Shown in pieces: positions 1-9,330 of a stretch of 64,000 nucleotides of DNA; position 1 is the first letter of the stretch, and each line of letters starts with the position of its first letter. The DNA comes from JAUVPY01 sp034412795 (GTDB taxonomy: Bacteria > Chloroflexota > Anaerolineae > 4572-78 > NAK82). The position numbers and the translations under genes are program-made. The DNA lies in assembly GCA_034412795.1 (NCBI GenBank), contig DAOUMD010000226.1:1-64000 (forward strand), written 5' to 3'. A model generated the notes under the pieces. It was not told where the DNA came from, made no database searches, and saw nothing but the letters and a program-made list of their open reading frames with translations.

Positions 1-38
1 GTTCTCAGGCGCAAAGACTCAAATGTCAACACGGCCTA
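1..38. repeat. fragment of dispersed repeat B
   Basis: The reverse complement of 6873-6910 matches this stretch closely (shared blocks include GGCGCAAA and CTCAAATGTCAACA). Only half of the element is in the window, directly abutting repeat A. Confidence 0.7.
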
Positions 39-129
39 AGGAAGCGTCCAGAAATAACTTTCTATTTTCAGGCCAAAATTCCGAGTGAAGTATTTCAAAA
101 TGCACAAAGTTATTCTTGGACGCGGCCTA
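33..129. repeat. palindromic dispersed repeat A, copy 1
   Basis: About 97 bp with inverted ends: GCGTCCAGAAATAACTTT at the left and its near-complement AAAGTTATTCTTGGACGC at the right. The reverse complement of 35303-35396 is almost identical along its whole length. It has no coding capacity, so it looks like a MITE or other palindromic interspersed element. Confidence 0.8.
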
Positions 130-451
130 ATGGATAAGTCATTAAATCCTTAGTCCTAAGCGTGGCAATTTCTCAGACACGCCACCCCCAGCGGGCAGCA
201 ATCCAACGAGGCCGGCCCCCCTAGCCGGACCAAGAGTAGACTGCCTCGCCGAGGGCGACGCGCCAGAGGCACGGGGCGTGGCCCACTTCCTGGACCCACC
301 CCACACAAATACAAAATCATGGAGGAGCGGAGCACATTGAACACGCTGGGCTTGCTGAAGCAGCTTGGCGCAATCCCTGTCATTGGGCAAGGCAAGGATA
401 GTCCTTGTAACACACGTCCGTCAGTAGAATTATGATCTTCCAGGAGGTTGG

Positions 452-2221
452 ATGCGTCGAAGCATCATAGCAATTATCTGCCTGCTGGTCGTGTTCGGTC
501 TGGCCTGGTGGTCATCTCCAGCGGGGCGGACCCAGTCACCGGCCAACGATCCGGCGGCACTCCTCGTCAGTGGACGCGTCCTGGACAACCAGGCCACCCC
601 CATCTCTGATGTAACAGTGCAGGCTATTCTCGACGGTCAGCCAGTGGACGCGGTCGTGGCCGACGAAGCTAATGATTGGCCAACAGCCCAGAGCCGCCTG
701 GATGGTTCGTTTTTGGTGGCCCTTCCCCTGGAGCCTGAAAGCTTACAAGCGCTCCGAGCTGGCGAGTCACATTTGGTTTTGCGGTTTCATCGTCCGACGT
801 TTGGCAACAAATCACTGTCAATCTCTCCCCCTGCCTACGGCCACGGCTCCGACATCAATGGTACGCCCCACACGCTAGTGTATCTGGGCGACGTCACCCT
901 GGCGCGCCACCCCAATCCAGCCTTTTTCATTGCCACCGCCACCTTTCTGGTGGTTTTCGGACTCATTTCCTTTCGCATAATTCACGAAACGGTGGCTGCC
1001 TTGCTGGGGGCCATCATCATAATGGGAGTCACCTACATTCTGGGCACCTTCAACGACGAGTTCTGGATCATCTCCTTTGAACGTGCCATCACTTTCATCG
1101 ACTTCAACGTGATCTTTCTTATCATGGGGATGATGATTTTTATGGCCGTGATGGGCCAAACCGGTGTGTTTCAATGGCTGGCGCTCAAGGCCTACAAAAC
1201 CACGCGCGGCAATATCTGGCTGCTGGCAATCGTTCTGACCGGCCTCACCGGCGTCATCTCGGCCTTCCTGAACGACGTCACAGCTATATTACTCATCGTC
1301 CCCATCAGCGTTCAAATCGCGGTGATGATGAATATACACCCCTTTGCCTTCGTCATTCCCGAGGTGCTGGCCTCCAACATTGGCGGCGCTGCCACGCTCA
1401 TTGGCGACCCACCCAGCACCATCGTCGGCTCTCACCTGAACCTGGGCTTTACCGAATACGCTGTCAATATGGCGCCACTCGCACTTGTGACCATGTTAGT
1501 GTTGTTTGGATTAATCAGCCTGGTATATCGAAGCGAATACTTTGGATCTCCGTTCCGCCCGTCACCAGATCTGATGGCCCGGCTGGAGGCCGAGGCGCGC
1601 ATCACCGACCTAACCTTGCTGATCAAGTCACTCATCCTCATGGGTGTCACCCTTGTTCTCTTTTTCATCGAAGACCTGATTGCTATGCCCCCTAGCGTCG
1701 TCGCACTGATCGGGGCTACGCTCTTGCTGGTCTGGGTGAGACCTGACGTGGACCACATGTTGCGGGAAGTGGACTGGACCACCCTGGTCTTCTTTATGGC
1801 CCTTTTCATCCTGGTAGGCGGGATCGAGGAGACGGGATTGATTCAGATGGTGGCTGGCGCCATCGGCCATCTGGCCGGTGACAATCTCACGCTGGCGTTG
1901 CTCCTGATGGTCTGGGTCACCGGCGTCGCTTCAGGCATCGTGGCCAACATCCCCTTCACCATCGCTGCCCTGCCTGTGGCGGATTTTCTGACCCGGACCA
2001 TTCCCGGTGCTCAGAGCCAGGTGCTCTATTGGGCCCTTATCGCTGGCGCCGACTTCGGGGGCAACGCCACGTATCTGGGTTCAGCGCCCAACATCGTGGC
2101 TGTCGGCCTGTGCGACCGGGCCGGCTATCGCATGACCTTCGTAGACTTCTTGCGCGTGGGCGCACCAATCACCTTCATTACCCTAGTGGTTGCTAGTCTG
2201 TGGTTATGGCTTCGTTATTGA
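452..2221 (+). CDS. SLC13/ArsB-NhaD-type permease with N-terminal extracytoplasmic domain
   Basis: 589 residues, an ion-transporter-superfamily membrane protein probably moving an anion or exchanging Na+/H+; the substrate cannot be read from sequence. Residues 1-25 form a signal/anchor helix, followed by about 120 residues that look like a carboxypeptidase-regulatory-like beta domain (GRVLDNQATPISDVTVQA). From about residue 155 come roughly 11 hydrophobic helices. The two family half-repeats are visible as SAFLNDVTAILLIVP with SNIGGAATLIGDPPSTIVG, and later SGIVANIPFTIAALPV with GADFGGNATYLGSAPNIVA. The ATG follows AGGAGG at 442-447. The usp gene follows directly. The exterior N-terminal domain is an unusual addition to this family. 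Confidence 0.85.
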   Translation: MRRSIIAIICLLVVFGLAWWSSPAGRTQSPANDPAALLVSGRVLDNQATPISDVTVQAILDGQPVDAVVADEANDWPTAQSRLDGSFLVALPLEPESLQALRAGESHLVLRFHRPTFGNKSLSISPPAYGHGSDINGTPHTLVYLGDVTLARHPNPAFFIATATFLVVFGLISFRIIHETVAALLGAIIIMGVTYILGTFNDEFWIISFERAITFIDFNVIFLIMGMMIFMAVMGQTGVFQWLALKAYKTTRGNIWLLAIVLTGLTGVISAFLNDVTAILLIVPISVQIAVMMNIHPFAFVIPEVLASNIGGAATLIGDPPSTIVGSHLNLGFTEYAVNMAPLALVTMLVLFGLISLVYRSEYFGSPFRPSPDLMARLEAEARITDLTLLIKSLILMGVTLVLFFIEDLIAMPPSVVALIGATLLLVWVRPDVDHMLREVDWTTLVFFMALFILVGGIEETGLIQMVAGAIGHLAGDNLTLALLLMVWVTGVASGIVANIPFTIAALPVADFLTRTIPGAQSQVLYWALIAGADFGGNATYLGSAPNIVAVGLCDRAGYRMTFVDFLRVGAPITFITLVVASLWLWLRY

Positions 2222-2247
2222 CAAATCGATCGGATAAGAGCAAAACT

Positions 2248-2670
2248 ATGGGCAGAATCTTATGCGCTACCCGCGGCGGTGAAGCGAGCTACCGTACTCA
2301 AGATCAAGCCATTACCCTGGCCCGCCAGCGCGGCGACTCGCTCATCTTCCTGTACGTGATTGACATGCACTTTCTCGACAAGATCGCCGCGCCTATCGTC
2401 GTTGACGTAGGCCAGCAGATGCAAAACATGGGCGAGTTTCTGCTAGCCATGGCGCGAGAAAGGGCCGAAAGGCAAGGTATTCCGGCCCAATGTGTCTACC
2501 GGGCCGGGCGCGTGCGCCACGAAATCAAGGCTGTGGCCCGCGAAGAGGGAGTGGATGTTGTGGTACTGGGACGCCCTGTCGGCGAGGCAAATGCCTTTGG
2601 TACAGAGGAACTCGAAGATTTCGCTGCCGAGATTGAAGCTGAGACGGGATGCCAAGTTGTGATCACTTGA
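2248..2670 (+). CDS. universal stress protein (UspA family)
   Basis: 140 residues from ATG 2248 (MGRILCATRGGEAS). An upstream in-frame GTG at 2200 would overlap the permease gene, while the ATG at 2248 has AAGAG just before it and gives the normal Usp N-terminus. The fold is recognisable from the first strand (RILCATRGG), the DxxLIFLYVID-type strand and the C-terminal nucleotide-loop region VVVLGRPVGEANAFG, a partly degenerate form of the ATP-binding G-2x-G-9x-G motif. It probably binds ATP and modulates the neighbouring transporters; that role is inferred from position only. Confidence 0.8.
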   Translation: MGRILCATRGGEASYRTQDQAITLARQRGDSLIFLYVIDMHFLDKIAAPIVVDVGQQMQNMGEFLLAMARERAERQGIPAQCVYRAGRVRHEIKAVAREEGVDVVVLGRPVGEANAFGTEELEDFAAEIEAETGCQVVIT

Positions 2671-2838
2671 ACGATCAGGAAATGACGCGCCCTATGCACC
2701 GCCTTTGTTGGCCAGGTTCGCTACTGCCGCCTAACTCGCTATTGGGGAACGCATCGCCCTGCCGGTGAACGAAGACCAGGAGAGCAAGATGGCGAAACAC
2801 TTTGGAATTGAAAGAATACCTACTTTTGGAGGCTTGAT

Positions 2839-4875
2839 GTGGAATCTACAGTACTGCCGTCGTCGAAAGATGAACAACCGGCACTGGCACGCCGTCTCAG
2901 GCGATTGCTCGACCGCTGGCAGCCACCTGAGACGGGGATCCTCATTGGCACAGCCGTCATCGTTGGCCTAGGAGGAGGCCTGGGGGCGGTCGTCTTTCGC
3001 TGGCTGATTAATAGTTTTACTCATATCTCGTTCGAGGTAATGCGCGATTGGCTCTCGTTTATGGGACCAGCCTACGTGATCATCGTGCCAGCCATCGGCG
3101 GTCTGTTGGTGGGTCCGATGATTTACTTCTTCGCCCGCGAGGCCAAAGGACACGGCGTGCCCGAGGTAATGGAAGCCATCGCTCTGCGGGGCGGGCGGAT
3201 TCGCCCGGTCGTGGTAGTCGTCAAGTCGCTGGCATCCTCCCTGTGTATCGGCAGCGGCGGTTCGGTGGGCCGCGAGGGCCCCATCGTACAGATAGGGTCG
3301 GCCCTGGGCTCCACGCTTGGGCAGACCCTCAAGCTCTCCGACGAACGCATCCGCAACCTGGTGGCCTGCGGGGCGGCGGCGGGCATTGCAGCTACATTCA
3401 ATGCACCTATCGCTGGCGTTATTTTTGCCCTGGAGGTAATACTAGGCGAGTTCAGTGTTGGCTATTTTTCTACCGTGGTCATCTCGTCGGTGACGGCCAG
3501 TGTCGTCGGGCGTATCGCCTTTGGAAATATACCTGCTTTCGTCATTCCCGAATATTCGTTGGTCAGCCCTTGGGAACTGCCATTGTACGTGCTGCTAGGA
3601 GTACTGGCGGGCCTGGTGGCACCCCTCTTCGTGCGAACTCTGTATTGGTTCGAGGACATTTTCGACGCCTGGCGCTTTCCCGAATATATCAAGCCAGTGG
3701 TAGGCGGATTATTCGTTGGAGCGATCGGTTTCTACTACCCTCAGGTATTCGGCGTGGGGTACGAATCCATGGGGGATGCCTTGCTGGGTAAGATGCTGTT
3801 AGGAACTATGGCCCTGATGATTCTGATCAAGGTTCTGGCCACTTCGCTGACGATTGGCTCAGGTGGGTCAGGGGGTGTTTTTGCTCCCTCGCTTTTCATC
3901 GGCGCGATGGTGGGCGGGGTGTTCGGGACTGTGGTCCATCAAATACTGCCAGGCATTACGGCTACGTCAGGTGCCTATGCCCTGGTAGGGATGGCGGCCG
4001 TCTTCGCCGGGGCCGCGCACGCGCCCATCACAGCCATCATCATCCTGTTTGAGATGACCAACGATTACCGCATCATTCTGCCGCTGATGTTGGCGACTGT
4101 GGTCAGTGTGTTGCTTGCGCAGAGGCTTCGTCGAGAGAACATTTATACCCTCAAACTGGCCCGACGTGGAGTGCGATTGGAACATGGGCACGACGTTGAC
4201 GTGATGCAAGGTGTGTTGGTAAGTGAGGCGATGACGACCAATGTGGATACCGTAGACGCCGACCTGTCGCTGGTTGACCTAGATCTCACCTTCCACGAGA
4301 CCCATCATCACGGCTTCCCGGTGCTCGACACTGATGGCGGGCTTTTCGGCGTGGTGACTGTTCAGGATTTGGAGCGGGCCAAAGAGCGAGGATCCATCGA
4401 GGGGTTGTTCGTGCGTGACATCACCACCCGGTCATTATTGGTAGCCTATCCCGACGAGCCGGTGTGGGCCGCCCTCAAGCGATTGGGCACGCGCGACGTG
4501 GGGCGATTGCCTGTAGTGGACCGACAGAACCCCAAGCGACTGGTGGGCACCATCCGCCGACACGACATCGTGCGCGCTTACAAAGTGGGCATCGGTCGCA
4601 AGTTAGGAATGCAAGCCAGGGCTGAGCAATTCCGGCTGGGTAAATTAACCGGCACCGAGATCATTGATGTGGAGGTGCTATCGCAGTCACCGCTGGCACA
4701 TCGGGCCGTCAAAGAGTTGAGGTTGCCTGAAGATTGTGTGCTGGTTTCCATTTTGCGGGACAACCGAGTGCTCATTCCTCATGGCGACACACTTCTGGTA
4801 CCGGGCGATCGCTTGACGGCGCTGGTTAAAGAGGGGAGCGCGCGGGAGTTCCGACAAATCTTTTACGAAGAGTAA
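2839..4875 (+). CDS. CLC-family chloride channel/antiporter with CBS pair and RCK_C domain
   Basis: 678 residues from GTG 2839, chosen because GGAGG at 2828-2832 sits 6 nt upstream. The membrane part (about 35-430) shows the CLC selectivity-filter segments GHGVPE, GSGGSVGREGP (with the gating glutamate) and GSGGSGGVFAP. Two CBS domains follow at about 455-580 (VSEAMTTNVDTVDA, VRDITTRSLLVA). The last 75 residues form a TrkA-C/RCK_C module (DCVLVSILRDNRVLIPHGDT and later PGDRL). CBS and RCK_C modules are regulatory, usually binding nucleotides or small ligands in the cytoplasm. Whether it is a channel or an H+/Cl- exchanger cannot be decided here. It follows the permease and usp genes on the same strand. 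Confidence 0.93.
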   Translation: MESTVLPSSKDEQPALARRLRRLLDRWQPPETGILIGTAVIVGLGGGLGAVVFRWLINSFTHISFEVMRDWLSFMGPAYVIIVPAIGGLLVGPMIYFFAREAKGHGVPEVMEAIALRGGRIRPVVVVVKSLASSLCIGSGGSVGREGPIVQIGSALGSTLGQTLKLSDERIRNLVACGAAAGIAATFNAPIAGVIFALEVILGEFSVGYFSTVVISSVTASVVGRIAFGNIPAFVIPEYSLVSPWELPLYVLLGVLAGLVAPLFVRTLYWFEDIFDAWRFPEYIKPVVGGLFVGAIGFYYPQVFGVGYESMGDALLGKMLLGTMALMILIKVLATSLTIGSGGSGGVFAPSLFIGAMVGGVFGTVVHQILPGITATSGAYALVGMAAVFAGAAHAPITAIIILFEMTNDYRIILPLMLATVVSVLLAQRLRRENIYTLKLARRGVRLEHGHDVDVMQGVLVSEAMTTNVDTVDADLSLVDLDLTFHETHHHGFPVLDTDGGLFGVVTVQDLERAKERGSIEGLFVRDITTRSLLVAYPDEPVWAALKRLGTRDVGRLPVVDRQNPKRLVGTIRRHDIVRAYKVGIGRKLGMQARAEQFRLGKLTGTEIIDVEVLSQSPLAHRAVKELRLPEDCVLVSILRDNRVLIPHGDTLLVPGDRLTALVKEGSAREFRQIFYEE

Positions 4876-4908
4876 CGTGGGAACATGAGTATATGACGGG
4901 AGTAAGTG

Positions 4909-5580
4909 ATGGACGAGGGATCTTTACTGGAACTCATGAGGGATTGGGGTTACTATCTGCTTCCCCAATCCCATCATGACAGCCCAGGCTACACCGGGAT
5001 GTTGGTGGCCATTCGGGAGCAACCCACCGGCAAGCACTTTGACCCAAAGGCGCTGTACTTACCTCTCCGGGATGAGGGCGTCGCCAAGTGGACAAAGTTG
5101 AGATGGTCATCTCCGCCCACGGATTCCAATCACGTCTGCCCGGGTCGAGTGATCCTGAGCGATCGGGTTGATAAACTTGTCGAATTCTTCACATTCGGTG
5201 GTTCGCTGGAGGTAGCCTCAGGGGCGGGGGAGATGGTGTGTTCGCTCCGCTCACCCGCGCCAGTCTTGGAACTCATAGCTCAACAAGAGACCATTCCCGA
5301 CCAGTTGGCTTCTGAGACAGAGGCGTTGATGGGCAAGATAAAGGCAAAATGGAAGCTGGGTGATAAAGGATTCAACCGGCGATTGGCCGAGGTAGATCCC
5401 CTCCAGTTTTATCTGGCTACCTTGCAATCTATCCTCCTTCAATACGAACGCAGCCCAACTCTGGAGGAGATTTACCACAAATGCCGTGATGCACTCCTTC
5501 GAGAAAAAGAATGGCTCGTCGCCAAGGACCTATGGCCGACCAATCCACCCAGGCTTGAGCATTTGCTCGCTCCCGATTGA
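4909..5580 (+). CDS. hypothetical protein
   Basis: 223 residues from ATG 4909; a GTG overlaps it at 4906, but GGGAG at 4898-4902 spaces best to the ATG. I do not recognise the family. The protein is soluble, mixed alpha/beta, with no signal peptide, membrane segment or cysteine cluster. The C-terminal half (about 120-224) is mainly helical and rich in Glu, Lys and Leu. It starts 33 bp after the CLC gene on the same strand and may be co-transcribed, but nothing visible links it to ion transport. Confidence 0.65.
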   Translation: MDEGSLLELMRDWGYYLLPQSHHDSPGYTGMLVAIREQPTGKHFDPKALYLPLRDEGVAKWTKLRWSSPPTDSNHVCPGRVILSDRVDKLVEFFTFGGSLEVASGAGEMVCSLRSPAPVLELIAQQETIPDQLASETEALMGKIKAKWKLGDKGFNRRLAEVDPLQFYLATLQSILLQYERSPTLEEIYHKCRDALLREKEWLVAKDLWPTNPPRLEHLLAPD

Positions 5581-5690
5581 GACACGCTGCGGTTGTATTG
5601 GGAGAATGCCGCACCTGGAGTTGTTTGAAGGTCCTGTTTCGACGAGGAGGCCACGCAACCCTCGACTCGCTGAGACCCGTCTGGCCGTGC

Positions 5691-5696
5691 TATAAT
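5691..5696 (+). promoter_or_regulatory. -10 box TATAAT before the methyltransferase-Nudix gene
   Basis: A perfect TATAAT lies 30 bp upstream of the ATG at 5727. No clear -35 box stands 16-18 bp upstream. A strong AAAGGAG follows at 5714-5720. Confidence 0.5.
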
Positions 5697-5726
5697 GGTG
5701 CCTCCTTCCAGATAAAGGAGACAAAC

Positions 5727-6761
5727 ATGCAGCCAGATGAAACACAGCAAACGACACAAGCTTACGACGAGATCGCCCCACACTTCGCCGCCAAATTCTG
5801 CGATACCGATCTCTCCGCGCAGCTTGATCGCTTCTGTGCTTACCTCCAACCCGTCGCGCGGGTAGTGGACGTGGGATGTGGACCGGGCCGTGACCTGCTG
5901 AATCTGGCCGAGCGGGGCTTCTGGGCGGTAGGGGTGGACCGATCGGCGGGGATGCTGCGCGAGGCGCTGGCGCGAGGGGCTAAACGGTTGGTGCAAGCCG
6001 ACACCCGCGTTCTACCCTTCGCCGATGGCACGTTGGATGGGGCCTGGGCCTGCGCTTCGCTGCTGCATTTGCCTAAAGCCGAACTGCCGGCCACGCTGAC
6101 CGAATTGCGCCGTGTGTTGGGTCACGGGCACGTGGGTCTGATTATGAAACAGGGGCAGGGGGAGAGCTGGCGCGACGACGGCCAGGGGCAGCGTCGCTTT
6201 TTTGCCTATTACCATCCGGCTGAGGTGGAGCTGGCGCTGGAACGGGCTGAGTTTCACGTTCTGTACAATGATCTGAAGCCGGACAAGCGCCGCTCAGACC
6301 TGGTCTGGATCAATGCCATTGGGTGGACCAAGCTGATCACGCCGCGTGTGGGTGCCAACGTGACCATTTTCAACGATGCGGGGCAGGTGCTGCTAACCCG
6401 ACGGCAGGACAACGGCCTGTGGTGTCTGCCAGGGGGGCACACAGACCTGGGAGAGAGGATCGATCAGACGGCTGTGCGGGAGGCGCTGGAGGAAACCGGA
6501 TTAAAAATCCAACTTGAACGACTGGTAGGACTGTACTCCAGTTTCTACCCGCCAGGAACCTTTGGAGAGGACTCGCCAGCGCACGCCATCTTGGTCGCTC
6601 TATTCCGGGCAAGGGTCGCCGGCGGAGTGCTGACGCTGAACGCCGAAGTAACCGAGTTCGGCTGGTTCGGGCCTGACCACTTGCCCGAGGATCTTATCCC
6701 CCAGCACGTGCAACGCATACACGACGCCGTCAATGAGACCCAAACGGTTGTCATAGCCTAG
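5727..6761 (+). CDS. SAM methyltransferase-Nudix hydrolase fusion
   Basis: 344 residues from ATG 5727, fixed by AAAGGAG at 5714-5720; the frame is open upstream to 5577 but that part looks non-coding. Residues about 1-190 are a class I methyltransferase of the Methyltransf_11 type: motif I VVDVGCGPGRDLL, acidic loop VGVDRSAGM and later LPFADGTLDGAW. Residues about 205-330 are a Nudix domain, with Nudix box segments GGHTDLGERIDQTAVREALEE and ETGL. Each half is convincing. The joint substrate is unknown; a combined role in nucleotide or cofactor sanitation and methylation is only a guess. It stands alone between two intergenic spaces, so is probably monocistronic. Confidence 0.88.
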   Translation: MQPDETQQTTQAYDEIAPHFAAKFCDTDLSAQLDRFCAYLQPVARVVDVGCGPGRDLLNLAERGFWAVGVDRSAGMLREALARGAKRLVQADTRVLPFADGTLDGAWACASLLHLPKAELPATLTELRRVLGHGHVGLIMKQGQGESWRDDGQGQRRFFAYYHPAEVELALERAEFHVLYNDLKPDKRRSDLVWINAIGWTKLITPRVGANVTIFNDAGQVLLTRRQDNGLWCLPGGHTDLGERIDQTAVREALEETGLKIQLERLVGLYSSFYPPGTFGEDSPAHAILVALFRARVAGGVLTLNAEVTEFGWFGPDHLPEDLIPQHVQRIHDAVNETQTVVIA

Positions 6762-7069
6762 TTTCAGGTGCGGAATATGTCAGAGCATCCCTACGCGCCA
6801 CTGACGCCACGTGTCGTAGGCTGGCAATGTTGAGCGTACAAATTACGGGAACTGTCGTCCCCTTCGAGCATATTAGGCCATGTTGACATTTGAGTATTTG
6901 CGCCTAGAACCCCTCAACAATTGCTAAATGCACCTCTGGGAATGCGCAAATGTCAACACTACCTAGTGGCGCGATTCTGCTCAAAGCCAGGAGATGTAGA
7001 AATCAGGGGGCATTCCCTGCAATGGACAGACGGGAATACCCCCTGCCTACTGTCTACTGTCTACCGGAA
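6762..7069. other. intergenic, holds dispersed repeat B
   Basis: There is no gene in these 308 bases between two convergent genes. Apart from repeat B at 6873-6966 I see no clear terminator or promoter. Confidence 0.55.
6873..6966. repeat. dispersed palindromic repeat B
   Basis: The inverted ends are GTTGACATTTGAGTATTTGCGC at the left and its partial complement GCGCAAATGTCAAC at the right (6944-6957). The left 38 bp recur in reverse at window start. It resembles a small non-autonomous mobile or REP-like element. Confidence 0.65.
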
Positions 7070-8434
7070 CTAAGCCGGGACCTTGGGCAACTCGGTCAAG
7101 GCCTTCTCGATGGCCGATTCATCGAGCTCGAAGTCCGGGAGATCCTGCCTATGGAAAGCATCGTAAGCACCCAAATCGAAATGGCCGTGGCCGCTGTTGT
7201 TGAAAAGAATGACCTTTGACTCGCCCGCTTCCTTGCAGGCCATGGCCTCGTCGTATACGGCCCGGATGGCGTGGGCCGTTTCGGGCGCCACGATGAAGCC
7301 CTCGGCTTGGGCGAAACTCTGGGCTGCGCCAAGGACCGCGTTTTGGTGATAGGCACGAGATTCGGCCTCACCCTGATCCAGCAGAGCGCAGATACTGGGC
7401 GCCATGCCGTGGTAGCGCAACCCGCCGGCGTGCACGGGGGCGGGGATAAAGCCGTGGCCCACGGTGTGCATCTTGGCCACCGGCGCCATCTTGGCTGTGT
7501 CGCCCCAGTCGTAGGCGTAGACACCCCGCGTCATGCTCGGGCAGGCAGTGGATTCGACAAAGATAGCTCGCAGGTCTGGCTTGTCGCCAGTCAAACGATC
7601 TTGCATAAAGGGAAAGATCAGCCCAGCGGCGTTGCTGCCGCCGCCAGCGCAGCCGATGATGATGTCAGGGTAATCGCCGGCCATTTCCATCTGCTTCTTG
7701 GCCTCCAACCCAATGACAGTCTGGTGCAGGAGAACGAAGTTGACTACGCTGCCCAGGGAATACTTGTATCCATCGTGGGTGACGGCGTACTCGACGGCTT
7801 CGCTGATGGCGATGCCCAAACTACCCGGGTTCTCGGGATTCTCTTCCAGGATGGCGCGACCAGCGTTTGTCTCCGAACTGGGGCTGGGGACCACCGTGCC
7901 ACCCCAGGTCTCCATAGCCATGCGGCGATAAGGCTTCTGCTGAAAACTGATGGCCACCATGAATACCTTGCATTTCAAGCCAAAGAGTTTGGCGGCGAAG
8001 CACAGAGCACTACCCCATTGGCCGGCCCCGGTTTCGGTGGCAAAGCCTTCCAAGCCTTCTTGCTTGCCGTAGTAACACTGGGCCACGGCAGTGTTGGGCT
8101 TGTGGCTGCCTGGCGGGCTGACACCCTCCCACTTGTAGTAGATTTTGGCCGGAGTGTCGAGCGCCTTCTCCCAACGGGCGGCGCGGTAGAGGGGCGCAGG
8201 GCGCCACATCTTGAGCACGTCTTGAACCTCGTCGGGTATTTCGATGAATCGCTCCGCACTAACCTCCTGCTCAATCAGAGCCATAGGGAAGACGGGGGCC
8301 AGGTCATCGGGCCCCATTAGCTCCAGCGTTCCCGGATGCAGGTAGGGCGGTGGCGGTGATTTCATGTCGGCCATGATGTTGTACCAGTGGGTGGGTATGT
8401 CTTTTTCTTCCAGAAAATACTTATACTGTGGCAT
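7070..8434 (-). CDS. trpB: TrpB2-type tryptophan synthase beta-like enzyme
   Basis: 454 residues, a PLP-dependent fold-type II enzyme that condenses indole with serine, or a related reaction. The PLP lysine lies in GSHKPNTA, the phosphate-binding loop is GCAGGGSNAAG, and the C-terminal serine/glycine loop is NNSGHGHFD. The N-terminal insert and length (about 450 rather than about 400) fit the TrpB2 branch rather than the classical TrpA-partnered TrpB1. CTCAGGAGG precedes the ATG. No trpA is in the window. It is the second gene after a tryptophan-specific T-box leader, which independently supports a tryptophan role. Confidence 0.93.
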   Translation of the reverse strand: MPQYKYFLEEKDIPTHWYNIMADMKSPPPPYLHPGTLELMGPDDLAPVFPMALIEQEVSAERFIEIPDEVQDVLKMWRPAPLYRAARWEKALDTPAKIYYKWEGVSPPGSHKPNTAVAQCYYGKQEGLEGFATETGAGQWGSALCFAAKLFGLKCKVFMVAISFQQKPYRRMAMETWGGTVVPSPSSETNAGRAILEENPENPGSLGIAISEAVEYAVTHDGYKYSLGSVVNFVLLHQTVIGLEAKKQMEMAGDYPDIIIGCAGGGSNAAGLIFPFMQDRLTGDKPDLRAIFVESTACPSMTRGVYAYDWGDTAKMAPVAKMHTVGHGFIPAPVHAGGLRYHGMAPSICALLDQGEAESRAYHQNAVLGAAQSFAQAEGFIVAPETAHAIRAVYDEAMACKEAGESKVILFNNSGHGHFDLGAYDAFHRQDLPDFELDESAIEKALTELPKVPA

Positions 8435-8522
8435 CTTTTTCCTCCTGAGTTGTAAAGGTTTGTGAGCCAGGCTCTCAGAGCTTACGTTTGGCTAACGATG
8501 AGATTTGGAATAATGGCTTATC

Positions 8523-9317
8523 TCAATAGCATACCTCCTTCTCAACAGGTAGTGAGCTATCCTGCAAAAGCCCTGAGGCGTCACCGTGGTTTAAGAAGAC
8601 TGCTCGGTCAGCAAAGAACTGTTTGTAGACTTTGTAGTGAGATGTGTCTTCGTAAGCCACCTCTTGTACACGAGGCGAATCAAAGCTGAAGATTTGCGCC
8701 CCTGGGCAAGCCAGCAAGATGGGGGAGTGAGTGGCTATAATGAACTGCGCGTGGCCTTCCATCTCCAGCCCCTGCAATAGGTGTAAGAATTTCACCTGAC
8801 TTGTGGGCGAAAGCGCGGCCTCCGGTTCGTCAACGAAGTAGATGCCCTTGATGTGGTAACGTCCATCGAAGTAACTCAAAATCCCTTCACCATGCGACAA
8901 GGTGTTTAATATCCTACCACCGTGGTACTCCAGTCGCCCGGGATCACACAAGGCGACGTCGTCGAGAAAGTCGGCAAAGTCGTGAAACGTCTCAGCGCGG
9001 AAAAGAGAACCGGGTACCTGCCCATTGGGCCACGTCACGCTGATGTAATCGGCAAGACGAGTCTCGTAGGGGTTGTGGTGAGCAAGGTGTCGCTTTGGCT
9101 TGTGCCATATATGGACGCCACATTTCCTGGTGATAGCCTCCAGTAGGGTAGACTTCCCCGACCCATTTTCGCCTACGAAAAAGGCGATAGGACTTCGGAA
9201 TGTCAGATCCTCCGTCTCACGCAGAATGGGAATGTTGAACGGATAGAACCGATGGGTAGGGTAATGGTCATTGTCGAGCCTGACTTTGGTAAGATGCATT
9301 CCCGATCCTCCAGTCAT
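8523..9317 (-). CDS. ABC-type AAA ATPase, small RecF/AAA_21-like
   Basis: 264 residues from ATG 9317, which has AGGAGG immediately upstream (9321-9330); upstream codons in this frame belong to the T-box leader. Walker A is GENGSGKST, the signature segment is LSHGEG, Walker B is IYFVDEPEAAL and the switch histidine is in ATHSP. There are no membrane segments and no permease beside it, so it is a soluble ATPase of the OLD/AAA_21 kind rather than a transporter subunit. It is the first gene after the Trp T-box and 88 bp upstream of trpB2, so both should be induced when tryptophanyl-tRNA is uncharged. Its function in that regulon is unknown. Confidence 0.85.
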   Translation of the reverse strand: MTGGSGMHLTKVRLDNDHYPTHRFYPFNIPILRETEDLTFRSPIAFFVGENGSGKSTLLEAITRKCGVHIWHKPKRHLAHHNPYETRLADYISVTWPNGQVPGSLFRAETFHDFADFLDDVALCDPGRLEYHGGRILNTLSHGEGILSYFDGRYHIKGIYFVDEPEAALSPTSQVKFLHLLQGLEMEGHAQFIIATHSPILLACPGAQIFSFDSPRVQEVAYEDTSHYKVYKQFFADRAVFLNHGDASGLLQDSSLPVEKEVCY

Positions 9318-9330
9318 GGTTAACCTCCTC

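Larger units (their letters stand above)
1..451. other. non-coding start of window with two repeat pieces
   Basis: No convincing gene is visible here; the open frames are short, overlap one another and resemble no family I know. The stretch holds a fragment of one dispersed repeat (1-38), a complete palindromic repeat (33-129), and the leader of the permease gene with a strong ribosome binding site AGGAGG at 442-447. Confidence 0.6.

Noticed and set aside
142..413. Two minus-strand frames at window start
   Set aside because: They overlap each other in different frames, have no family resemblance and no ribosome binding sites.
7271..8320. Long plus-strand open frame over trpB2
   Set aside because: Shadow of trpB2; composition is antisense-like and there is no ribosome binding site or known family.
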